From positions 1-12,569 of the forward strand of contig PCCJ01000088.1 in assembly GCA_002731665.1 (NCBI GenBank): a stretch of 12,569 bases of DNA, given 5' to 3'. Below the pieces are notes generated by a model. The model ran no database searches and was not told where the DNA came from. It was given only the letters and a program-made list of their open reading frames with translations. The first letter of the stretch is position 1. Each line of letters starts with the position of its first letter. The DNA comes from Actinomycetota bacterium. Its GTDB lineage: Bacteria > Actinomycetota > Acidimicrobiia > Acidimicrobiales > Poriferisodaliceae. This document shows, piece by piece, positions 6,638-12,569 of this stretch. A program made the translations under genes and the position numbers.

Positions 6638-7409
6638 ACACCATGGACTAGGAAACGATTTCTTAGTGACGTTTGTTGACGATTTACCAGGTAGTCCTGA
6701 TGCTCTCGCCCGGCGGCTATGCGATCGCCGAACTGGAGTAGGAGCTGACGGTTTGCTGTTTGGGTTACCTGGATCTGGTGGTAATGACTTAAAGATGGTT
6801 CTTTTTAATGCTGATGGATCGAGACCTGAAATGAGTGGGAACGGTATTCGCTGTTTAGCTCACGCCCATTCAAGGAGACTCCTTCTCGGCGGAGTGAAAA
6901 TTCAAATCGAAACGGATGGGGGATTGCGTGAAGTAGAAATAGATGACGATGGCGATGCGGTATTAGCATCGGTCGATATGGGGACTGTCGGTGATGGACC
7001 TGGTATCGCCGAAGGGTTACAAGATTCACTTTCTGGTTTGTTAGCTGCGACAGCGGATGTAGGAAATCCTCATCTCGTTGTTTGTGTACCTGATCTTTCG
7101 AAAGTTGATGTTGTAGCTGGGGGTTCTGCCTATGAAGCGCATTACTCTGAGGGAATGAACGTTGAGTTCATCTGCAAGTCACAAGAAAACGTGGATGTTA
7201 TTGACCTTCTCGTTTGGGAGCGAGGGGTAGGAGCAACGCAGGCTTGTGGCACAGGTGCTGTGGCTGCTGCTACTCGCGCTTATGACTGGGGTCTTGTTGG
7301 CAAACAAGTTACGGTACGCATGCCGGGAGGCGAAGTTAATGTTCACGTTGGTGACAGCGCTTTACTCATCGGCCCATCGATTTTCGTTGCGACAATTGAA
7401 GTGCCTTAA
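6624..7409 (+). CDS. dapF: Diaminopimelate epimerase DapF
   Basis: Cofactor-free racemase converting LL- to meso-2,6-diaminopimelate, the last DAP step before lysine and a direct peptidoglycan precursor. With ATG 6624 it has 261 residues. The two catalytic cysteines are in their conserved settings: C77 in MSGNGIRC and C208 in ERGVGATQACGTGA. GLGNDF at the N terminus, FNADGS (61-66) and NPHLV (148-152) are further family signatures. Two in-frame ATGs are adjacent (6621, 6624); GGAGG at 6614-6618 favours the second. The gene overlaps the miaA 3' end by 14 bp and shares one base with hflX, so all three are translationally linked. Confidence 0.96.
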   Translation: MRLYKHHGLGNDFLVTFVDDLPGSPDALARRLCDRRTGVGADGLLFGLPGSGGNDLKMVLFNADGSRPEMSGNGIRCLAHAHSRRLLLGGVKIQIETDGGLREVEIDDDGDAVLASVDMGTVGDGPGIAEGLQDSLSGLLAATADVGNPHLVVCVPDLSKVDVVAGGSAYEAHYSEGMNVEFICKSQENVDVIDLLVWERGVGATQACGTGAVAAATRAYDWGLVGKQVTVRMPGGEVNVHVGDSALLIGPSIFVATIEVP

Positions 7410-8770
7410 TGGGCGATGAGAAGAACGGCAAGGTAATAAAGGCTACCCAAGAAACCCATAGAGGGGCTTTTGGTGAGTTCGGTGGTGAAGCTAGTGGCCT
7501 GATTGATCGTGCGTTTCGCGAACAAATCCTGCTCGTTGGTGTTCAGTTTCCGGGAAACTCAAGTGAAGAGGTTGATCAGAATCTTGATGAACTGGCCCAG
7601 TTAGTTGATACCGCGGGAGCGGATCCTGTGCTAAGAGTTGTGCAGAAACGGATTAGTCCTGACCCAGCCACCTTCATAGGTAAGGGAAAGGCGGAAGAGA
7701 TTCGTGATTATTCACTTGAATATGATGCCGATACGGTTATTTTTGATGATGAATTGAGTCCTGCTCAGCAGTTCAACCTTGAAAAAATTTTTAAACGAAC
7801 TGCTTTGGATAGAACGGCAGTTATTTTGGATATTTTTGCTCAGAATGCGACGACGTTAGAGGGAAAAGCTCAAGTTGAATTAGCGCAGCTTCGCTATTTG
7901 TTGCCTCGTCTCAGGGGACGGGGAGACGACATGAGCCAGCAAGCTGGCGGAATAGGAACTCGTGGTCCGGGAGAAACTCAGCTCGAAGTAGATCGGCGGC
8001 GGATACAGAGGCGACTAACGAAACTCGAAAAAGATTTGGCAAATTTGCGTCAGACACGAAGCAATCAAAGAAAGTCGCGCCGCCGCTCTCGCTTTCACAC
8101 CGCTGCGATAGTGGGCTATACCAATGCTGGAAAATCCACTCTGTTGAATCGATTAACTGGAGCAAATGTATTAGTCGAAAATCGATTGTTCGCAACTCTT
8201 GATGCAACGACTCGGCGGCTTTATCTTCCAGGTGGGGAGACGGTTCTACTGAGCGACACAGTCGGCTTTATCCAAAAGCTTCCCACAGGTCTTGTGGAAG
8301 CCTTTAAATCAACTTTAGAGGAAGTGAAAGAAGCTGATCTATTGGTGCATGTTGTGGATGCATCTAGTCATGATCCCGAAATGCATATGGGCGCTGTTCA
8401 CAGTGTCTTAAGTGAGATAGGGGCTGGAGACGTACCTGAGTTGATTGTTTTCAATAAAACAGATCAAATCGAAGATGGAGATTTAGGTCCTCTTCTGAGA
8501 CGCTATGAAAATGCAGTCGCTGCTTCAGCTTATACCGGGGAAGGCGTAACTGAATTGTTGGAGGTTATGGCAGGGCGGCTTCGCCGGCTAACTAAGGTTG
8601 TGGAGTTGAATATTCCGTATTCTCGTGGAGATGTTTTGGCAACTGTTCACAGAGAAGGCGAAGTGCTAATAGAAGTTCATGAGGAGACAGGAACGAAGGT
8701 AAGAGCGCGGCTAGACGAAGTTGCGACGAATCTTCTCGAAGAATTTATATCGCTGGATACGCAGGTTTGA
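7409..8770 (+). CDS. hflX: Ribosome-associated GTPase HflX
   Basis: HflX GTPases bind the 50S subunit and split stalled ribosomes in the species studied. The 453-residue protein has the HflX N-terminal domain (about 35-185), including DPATFIGKGK (85-94), the family signature GGIGTRGPGE (180-189), and a charged coiled-coil linker (about 190-228, very Arg/Lys rich). The G domain follows with G1 GYTNAGKST (236-244), G3 DTVGF (283-287) and G4 NKTD (349-352). The first 35 residues, before FREQILLVGV, are polar and look disordered. The start codon shares a base with the dapF stop (TAATG), and there is no obvious Shine-Dalgarno, so translation probably depends on dapF. hflX next to dapF is the usual actinobacterial arrangement. 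Confidence 0.95.
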   Translation: MGDEKNGKVIKATQETHRGAFGEFGGEASGLIDRAFREQILLVGVQFPGNSSEEVDQNLDELAQLVDTAGADPVLRVVQKRISPDPATFIGKGKAEEIRDYSLEYDADTVIFDDELSPAQQFNLEKIFKRTALDRTAVILDIFAQNATTLEGKAQVELAQLRYLLPRLRGRGDDMSQQAGGIGTRGPGETQLEVDRRRIQRRLTKLEKDLANLRQTRSNQRKSRRRSRFHTAAIVGYTNAGKSTLLNRLTGANVLVENRLFATLDATTRRLYLPGGETVLLSDTVGFIQKLPTGLVEAFKSTLEEVKEADLLVHVVDASSHDPEMHMGAVHSVLSEIGAGDVPELIVFNKTDQIEDGDLGPLLRRYENAVAASAYTGEGVTELLEVMAGRLRRLTKVVELNIPYSRGDVLATVHREGEVLIEVHEETGTKVRARLDEVATNLLEEFISLDTQV

Positions 8771-8786
8771 TTTTGGGTTTTAGAAA

Positions 8787-8800
8787 TTTGAATGTTCAAA
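8787..8800. repeat. Short perfect palindrome in the hflX-dapC gap
   Basis: TTTGAATGTTCAAA has 6-bp arms and a 2-nt centre. It sits just before a weak -10-like TAAGAT (8802-8807) in the 78-bp gap. It could be an operator for a dapC promoter. It has no GC stem or following T run, so it is not a terminator. AT-rich 6-bp arms can arise by chance. Confidence 0.25.
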
Positions 8801-8848
8801 ATAAGATGCAGAGTAATAGTGAGATAGCGGCGAAGGGAAACCACGGTT

Positions 8849-9970
8849 ATGACAGATAAGCCTGATGGGTTTGTTCCACCTCCTTATCCCTATGACCGCC
8901 TGAATGAGTTAAAGCCTTTAGGTCAGCATCATGAAGGTGGTCTTATAGATTTTTCTATTGGTACACCAATGGACCCGACCCCTCCCGCAGTTGTTAGAGC
9001 CTTGGCTAGTTCAGGATCAGAAAAAGGTTACCCTCCTTCCATCGGGCGTCCTGAACTTCGCCATGCCTTTGCATCTTGGTTGGCCGAGCGCACAGGAGCT
9101 GAGGTCGATCCAGAAACTGAAGTTGCTGCAGCGATTGGTACAAAGGAATTTGTTGCTGGACTCCCTCATTGGATGCGGCTTCGTAGGCCTGGAAAAGACA
9201 CCGTCCTCTATCCGGCAGTGAGCTATCCGAGTTATGACATGGGTGCAACATTCGCAGGATGTCGATCAGTTCCTGTTCCTGTCGATGAAAACTGGTCGAT
9301 AAGACTCGACGCGATATCTAAAGAAGATGCAGATCGAGCGTTGCTTTTATGGGTGAACACTCCTGGCAATCCTGCGGGTGGTCTTGATGATTTGCCAGCA
9401 ATCGCAGAGTGGGGTCGCTCCAATAGAGTTCCGGTGTTTAGCGACGAGTGCTACATCGAATTCACTTGGGATGGTGCTCCTCGCACAATTTTAAGTAATG
9501 GGACTGAGGGAGTGGTTGCTGTGCATTCGCTTTCCAAGAGATCAAACCTCGCTGGTTTAAGAGTGGGTTTGTATGCGGGTGATGCTGAGATAGTGCATTA
9601 CTTGAGAGAGATTCGTAAGCATGCGGGTTTTATGGTGCCAGGCCCGGCGCAGGTCGCAGCGTTAGAAGCGCTCGGTGACCAGGTCCATGTTGAGGAGCAA
9701 CGTGATCGCTATTACTCTCGCCTTCAACGAATGGCTCAGGTTTTAGAGTCTTTCGGCGTAGAGGTTCAAATGCCGCGCGGCGGATTTTATCTTTGGGTAG
9801 CGGCCCCTGATGGTGATGCTTGGAGTTTCACTCGGCGGTTAGTGAGAGAAGCGGGTGTTCTGGTTTCGCCTGGAGAATTTTATGGTGAGCAGGGTAAGGG
9901 CCACGTCCGGTTGGCTATGGTTCAGCCAAATTCGCAGATCGAGGTAATTGAACGCCGGTTAGGTCTTTAA
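8849..9970 (+). CDS. dapC: N-succinyldiaminopimelate aminotransferase DapC (actinobacterial type)
   Basis: PLP-dependent class I/II aminotransferase expected to convert N-succinyl-2-amino-6-ketopimelate to N-succinyl-LL-diaminopimelate with glutamate as amino donor. It has 373 residues. Fold-type I landmarks are present: GYPPSIGRPELR (60-71), the substrate/PLP block NTPGNP (170-175), SDECY with D199, the Schiff-base lysine K230 in SLSKRSN, R238 in AGLRVG, and R354 in GHVRLAMV as the likely carboxylate-binding arginine. AAGGGAA at 8833-8839 is a good RBS 9 nt before ATG 8849. dapE directly downstream, coding for the next enzyme of the same route, supports DapC over other aminotransferases such as aspartate or histidinol-phosphate types. 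Confidence 0.88.
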   Translation: MTDKPDGFVPPPYPYDRLNELKPLGQHHEGGLIDFSIGTPMDPTPPAVVRALASSGSEKGYPPSIGRPELRHAFASWLAERTGAEVDPETEVAAAIGTKEFVAGLPHWMRLRRPGKDTVLYPAVSYPSYDMGATFAGCRSVPVPVDENWSIRLDAISKEDADRALLLWVNTPGNPAGGLDDLPAIAEWGRSNRVPVFSDECYIEFTWDGAPRTILSNGTEGVVAVHSLSKRSNLAGLRVGLYAGDAEIVHYLREIRKHAGFMVPGPAQVAALEALGDQVHVEEQRDRYYSRLQRMAQVLESFGVEVQMPRGGFYLWVAAPDGDAWSFTRRLVREAGVLVSPGEFYGEQGKGHVRLAMVQPNSQIEVIERRLGL

Positions 9971-9972
9971 TG

Positions 9973-9999
9973 TTGACCGGCGCTTGCGGTCCCTAGACT
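9973..9999 (+). promoter_or_regulatory. Leaderless promoter of dapE
   Basis: TTGACC (9973-9978) starts 2 nt after the dapC stop. It is followed by a 15-nt spacer and TAGACT (9994-9999), then 7 nt and the GTG start at 10007. The hexamers match the actinobacterial housekeeping pattern, although the spacer is shorter than the usual 17. The expected transcription start falls on or next to the G of the start codon. The GAAGG at 10000-10004 is only 2 nt from the GTG, too close for a normal Shine-Dalgarno. Confidence 0.55.
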
Positions 10000-10006
10000 G
10001 AAGGTC

Positions 10007-11059
10007 GTGATTGATCTATTGGATTTAGCAGCTGAGCTAGTCGATATTCCATCAGAAAGCCACGATGAAACAGCATTAGCTGACTATTTCGAAAAGTGTT
10101 TAAGAACTGCCCCCTACTTAGACACTGAGCGCATCGGCGACAATGTCGTAGCTCGAACTCAGCTTGGGTGTAAGCACAGACTGATAATCGCCGGTCACTT
10201 AGACACTGTTCCTGCTAATGGGAATCATGGAGCCCGTATCGAAGGTAACCGACTGTACGGGTTGGGTGCGTGTGACATGAAGGGTGGTTTAGCTGCTCAG
10301 CTAGCCTCTTCGTTGAGCATCGAGAACCCGAAGATTGATGTAACTTATGTATTTTATGCTGGTGAAGAAGTAGCTGCTGAGTACAACGGACTGAAACAAT
10401 TGTATGAGCTGAGACCAGATCTCCTTGAAGGCGATACAGCATTGCTTGGCGAGCCCACGTCGGCTCAAATTGAGGCTGGGTGTCAAGGAACTCTAAGAGC
10501 TCGGTTTGCATACCACGGTAAGCGTGCACACACCGCTCGTCCTTGGAAAGGTGCCAATGCGATACATAGGCTGGGGATTGTACTGAGTCGTTTAGATAGT
10601 TTCGAAGGCCGTCGGCCGGTTATTGACGGCTGCGAATATAGAGAAGCTATTCAATCAGTTTTTGTGGAAGGTGGGGTAGCGGGAAACGTGGTGCCCGATA
10701 GAGCTTTTCTGACCGTTAACTTGCGTTACGCTCCAGACAGGTCATCCGATGAAGCAGAAAAATATCTGCTGGAACAAGTTGGAGATTTTGACGAAGTTGT
10801 GATTACTGATCATTCGGTAGCAGCTGCTCCAGATTTAAAACACCCAATTATCAGCAATTTAATCAATGACAATGAACTTATGGTGAAAGCAAAGCTCGGG
10901 TGGACTGACGTTGCGCGTTTCGCTGAGCATGGTATTCCTGCGTCTAACTTTGGTCCCGGTGACGCTTCGATTGCTCACACTAAGGATGAATTCGTGGAGC
11001 GCAGAGAAATTGAACAGGTTTACATGGCGCTCCAGAACCTCATTACATCGGAAACTTAA
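10007..11059 (+). CDS. dapE: Succinyl-diaminopimelate desuccinylase DapE
   Basis: Binuclear zinc amidohydrolase of the M20 family that removes succinate from N-succinyl-LL-diaminopimelate, supplying the substrate of DapF. It has 350 residues. Metal and catalytic positions are all visible: H64 and D66 in AGHLDTVP, D90 in GACDMKGG, E120 (likely general base) and E121 in GEE, E149 in GEPT, and H324 in AHTKDEFV. H175 in KRAHTARPW falls in the dimerisation domain, as in DapE/M20 enzymes. GTG 10007 is supported by the promoter geometry upstream and by the short N terminus before LVDIPSES. It follows dapC by 36 bp but may also have its own transcript. It is convergent with the HAD gene; the 72 bp between them show no clear hairpin terminator. 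Confidence 0.93.
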   Translation: MIDLLDLAAELVDIPSESHDETALADYFEKCLRTAPYLDTERIGDNVVARTQLGCKHRLIIAGHLDTVPANGNHGARIEGNRLYGLGACDMKGGLAAQLASSLSIENPKIDVTYVFYAGEEVAAEYNGLKQLYELRPDLLEGDTALLGEPTSAQIEAGCQGTLRARFAYHGKRAHTARPWKGANAIHRLGIVLSRLDSFEGRRPVIDGCEYREAIQSVFVEGGVAGNVVPDRAFLTVNLRYAPDRSSDEAEKYLLEQVGDFDEVVITDHSVAAAPDLKHPIISNLINDNELMVKAKLGWTDVARFAEHGIPASNFGPGDASIAHTKDEFVERREIEQVYMALQNLITSET

Positions 11060-11131
11060 GCTTAGACGGCAAAATTTTAGAAAGCGGAAACAGGATTATT
11101 GCGCTGTGCATGGCTGAAGGAGTCGTGGACC

Positions 11132-11938
11132 CTATGAAAAAAGCTTTTCCAGGATAACGGCGACTCCGTCATCAATATTAGACATCGTGGTCTCGTTGGC
11201 TATCAGTCGTGTTTCCGCATGAGCATTAGCCATAGCGATTCCCCAGCCAGCCCAGTCGAGCATTGCGTTGTCATTAGGCATATCCCCAAAAGCAATAACT
11301 GATGATGATTCAATTCCCTTTTCGTTGCATAACCGTTGCAGTCCAAATGCCTTGTCAATTCCGGGCGGCATCAGTTCAACGAAGGGAAGCCCGGCGTGTG
11401 TGGGATTGATTCTCGGTCCCCAAATTTTTGATAACGAATTAATAGTTGAATCCGGAGACTGACCTGGAATATTCACCAGAAGCTTGTGGACGTGGTGATT
11501 TAAATACGGAACTATATCGCTAATGTTCTCCTCGAGAGGTCTTCCGGCTAGTTCCAGCCATTTGCCTTCCGCCACAAACTCAGTGCCCATTTCGGCGCTA
11601 AAAGCAGCATTTGGACTGTGTCGTCGAGTTTCCTCTATCAAATCAATAGCAACTAATAACTTAATGGTCGCAAATTGCTCAATTGTGCCTAGGAGAGGGT
11701 CATAGGAGAGAGCTCCATTTGCGCAGATGAGGCGGGTCGGGATTTGAGTTTCGTCGACAATGGAATTGCAGTATCTGGGTGGTCGACCAGTGATTACTAC
11801 AAATTCGATATTGGTTTTTTCTAAAACTGCGAGGGCTGCACGCGTGCGCTCTGAAACCTTGCCATTTGAGTTGGCCAAAGTTCCATCAAAATCTGTTGCG
11901 ATCAGACGGATATCTTCGATATTAGGTAGGCGATTCAT
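11132..11938 (-). CDS. Cof-type HAD-IIB phosphatase
   Basis: Predicted cytosolic Mg-dependent phosphatase of the haloacid dehalogenase superfamily, 268 residues, acting on small phosphorylated metabolites such as sugar phosphates or flavin nucleotides; the actual substrate cannot be read. Motif I is DFDGTL with nucleophile D16 and D18, motif II VVITGRP with T50, motif III K196 in PPGIDKAFGL, and motif IV GDMPND with D219 and D223. The long segment between motifs II and III is the C2B cap of the Cof subgroup. ATG 11938 is chosen because it forms an ATGA overlap with the stop of the upstream GMC gene; the frame would allow an ATG at 11971, but that lies inside the GMC coding region. Translation is probably coupled to the GMC gene. 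Confidence 0.88.
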   Translation of the reverse strand: MNRLPNIEDIRLIATDFDGTLANSNGKVSERTRAALAVLEKTNIEFVVITGRPPRYCNSIVDETQIPTRLICANGALSYDPLLGTIEQFATIKLLVAIDLIEETRRHSPNAAFSAEMGTEFVAEGKWLELAGRPLEENISDIVPYLNHHVHKLLVNIPGQSPDSTINSLSKIWGPRINPTHAGLPFVELMPPGIDKAFGLQRLCNEKGIESSSVIAFGDMPNDNAMLDWAGWGIAMANAHAETRLIANETTMSNIDDGVAVILEKLFS

Positions 11939-12569
11939 AATCCGTATTGACTTGGTTGAGTTCGGATCCATTCTCCGATTTTTTCACCGATCATTATAGA
12001 AGTCGGATTGGTGTTAGCTCTTGGAACAGTAGGCATAATCGAAGCGTCGGCGATAGCGAGGCCGTCAATAGCAAAACATCGACCATACTGGTCGACAACG
12101 GCACCTGGATCGCTTTCGGGACCCATATGCGCTGTTCCGCATGGGTGGTATCCCGAGGAAGCAAAACGGCGAATGAATGAGAGGAGGTCGTCTCGATCAG
12201 TCATACGCGACAAATCCGGGAAGACGATTTTTTGCACTAAATCACTTAGCGGGCCATTTGAGGCGAACCGGATTGCTTCCAGCAACCCGTCAGCTAGCCG
12301 GTTGGCATCTCGTGTATTTTCGCAAAAATAACTATGTATCTCTGGAATCGCGAATGGGTCGGATGAGGGATATACAAGCTTGCCGCGTCCATCTACTTGC
12401 TCGAGGACTGCGGCAATACCAAAATAGGGATTGTCGTCTCGACCCACGTAAGTAAGCTGCTCAATCTGCATGTCGAGGCGCGAAATGTTTTCTGCGCTTG
12501 TGTAACGAAGAATAGTTTGGATTATTGGCTGATTCCGTTGTACGAGTTCGTTGTGGCTTGGCTGGCACA
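11935..12569 (-). CDS. GMC-family FAD oxidoreductase, C-terminal part only
   Basis: The reading frame is open to the right edge of the window (the edge reads CQPSHNELVQRNQPIIQ), so the ATG at 12471 is an internal methionine and the 5' part is missing. The C-terminal GMC domain is clear. SSGYHPCGTAHMG has its catalytic-type His at 12145-12147, DGLAIADASIMP follows as the FAD-contacting segment, and the final NTNPTSIMIGEKIGEWI block carries the second active-site Asn near 12007-12015. GMC enzymes (choline dehydrogenase, alcohol and sugar oxidases and relatives) oxidise alcohols with FAD. HPCGTAHMG and the NPT..MIGEK ending resemble the choline/alcohol dehydrogenase branch, but the substrate cannot be set from this fragment. 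Its TGA stop overlaps the HAD phosphatase start. Confidence 0.9.
   Translation of the reverse strand, partial: CQPSHNELVQRNQPIIQTILRYTSAENISRLDMQIEQLTYVGRDDNPYFGIAAVLEQVDGRGKLVYPSSDPFAIPEIHSYFCENTRDANRLADGLLEAIRFASNGPLSDLVQKIVFPDLSRMTDRDDLLSFIRRFASSGYHPCGTAHMGPESDPGAVVDQYGRCFAIDGLAIADASIMPTVPRANTNPTSIMIGEKIGEWIRTQPSQYGL

Noticed and set aside
8787..8800. SOS (LexA) box near hflX
   Set aside because: The palindrome TTTGAATGTTCAAA lacks the CGAAC(n4)GTTCG-type spacing and bases of actinobacterial LexA sites.
11139..11148. AAAAGCTTTT as a terminator stem between dapE and the HAD gene
   Set aside because: It lies inside the last codons of the HAD gene, has almost no GC and leaves no loop, so it cannot form a stable RNA hairpin.
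11935..12471. ATG 12471 as the start of a complete 178-residue protein
   Set aside because: The same frame continues without a stop to 12569, and the content is only the C-terminal domain of a GMC oxidoreductase.
1..12569. CRISPR arrays, tRNA/rRNA genes, insertion sequences, phage or defence genes
   Set aside because: Both strands were read for direct repeats, tRNA-like cloverleaf motifs and transposase or integrase signatures; none was seen, and the gaps between genes are too short to hide most of them.

Overview
The window is ordinary protein-coding bacterial chromosome at moderate GC, with short gaps and many overlapping or nearly abutting genes. The run miaB-miaA-dapF-hflX, followed by dapC and dapE, is a gene order known from Actinomycetota, and the DapC and DapE sequences look like the actinobacterial types. 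The AT-leaning codon use and the candidate leaderless promoters would fit a marine or freshwater lineage such as Acidimicrobiia. That placement is inference, not proof.

Layout. (1) 1-360: 3' end of a PaiB-type FMN-binding protein, cut by the window edge. (2) 361-606: the longest gap (246 bp), holding a dyad-symmetry element and a weak promoter candidate. (3) 607-3725: a Baeyer-Villiger-type flavin monooxygenase followed after 62 bp by an SCP2-type thiolase, probably one operon. (4) 3732-4178, minus strand: a PaaI-like hotdog thioesterase that ends 6 bp from the thiolase stop. (5) 4230-8770: miaB, miaA, dapF and hflX, with a 17-bp gap and then overlaps. (6) 8849-11059: dapC and dapE. (7) 11132-12569, minus strand: a Cof-type HAD phosphatase coupled by an ATGA overlap to the 3' end of a GMC oxidoreductase that runs off the window.

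How the genes work together. MiaA and MiaB act one after the other on A37 of tRNAs (prenylation, then methylthiolation). DapC, DapE and DapF are three late steps of the succinylase route to meso-diaminopimelate, needed for peptidoglycan and lysine. HflX is a ribosome-associated GTPase. The monooxygenase, thiolase and thioesterase would fit oxidation of a ketone or aldehyde followed by acyl-CoA chemistry, but no substrate can be read from the sequence.

No rRNA, tRNA, CRISPR array, insertion sequence, att site or origin was seen, and no convincing intrinsic terminator. The clearest structural observation is a repeated promoter geometry, TAnnnT followed by 7 nt and GTG, at miaB and dapE and possibly at the thioesterase. 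It suggests leaderless transcripts. I did not find evidence of a wholly new system here.
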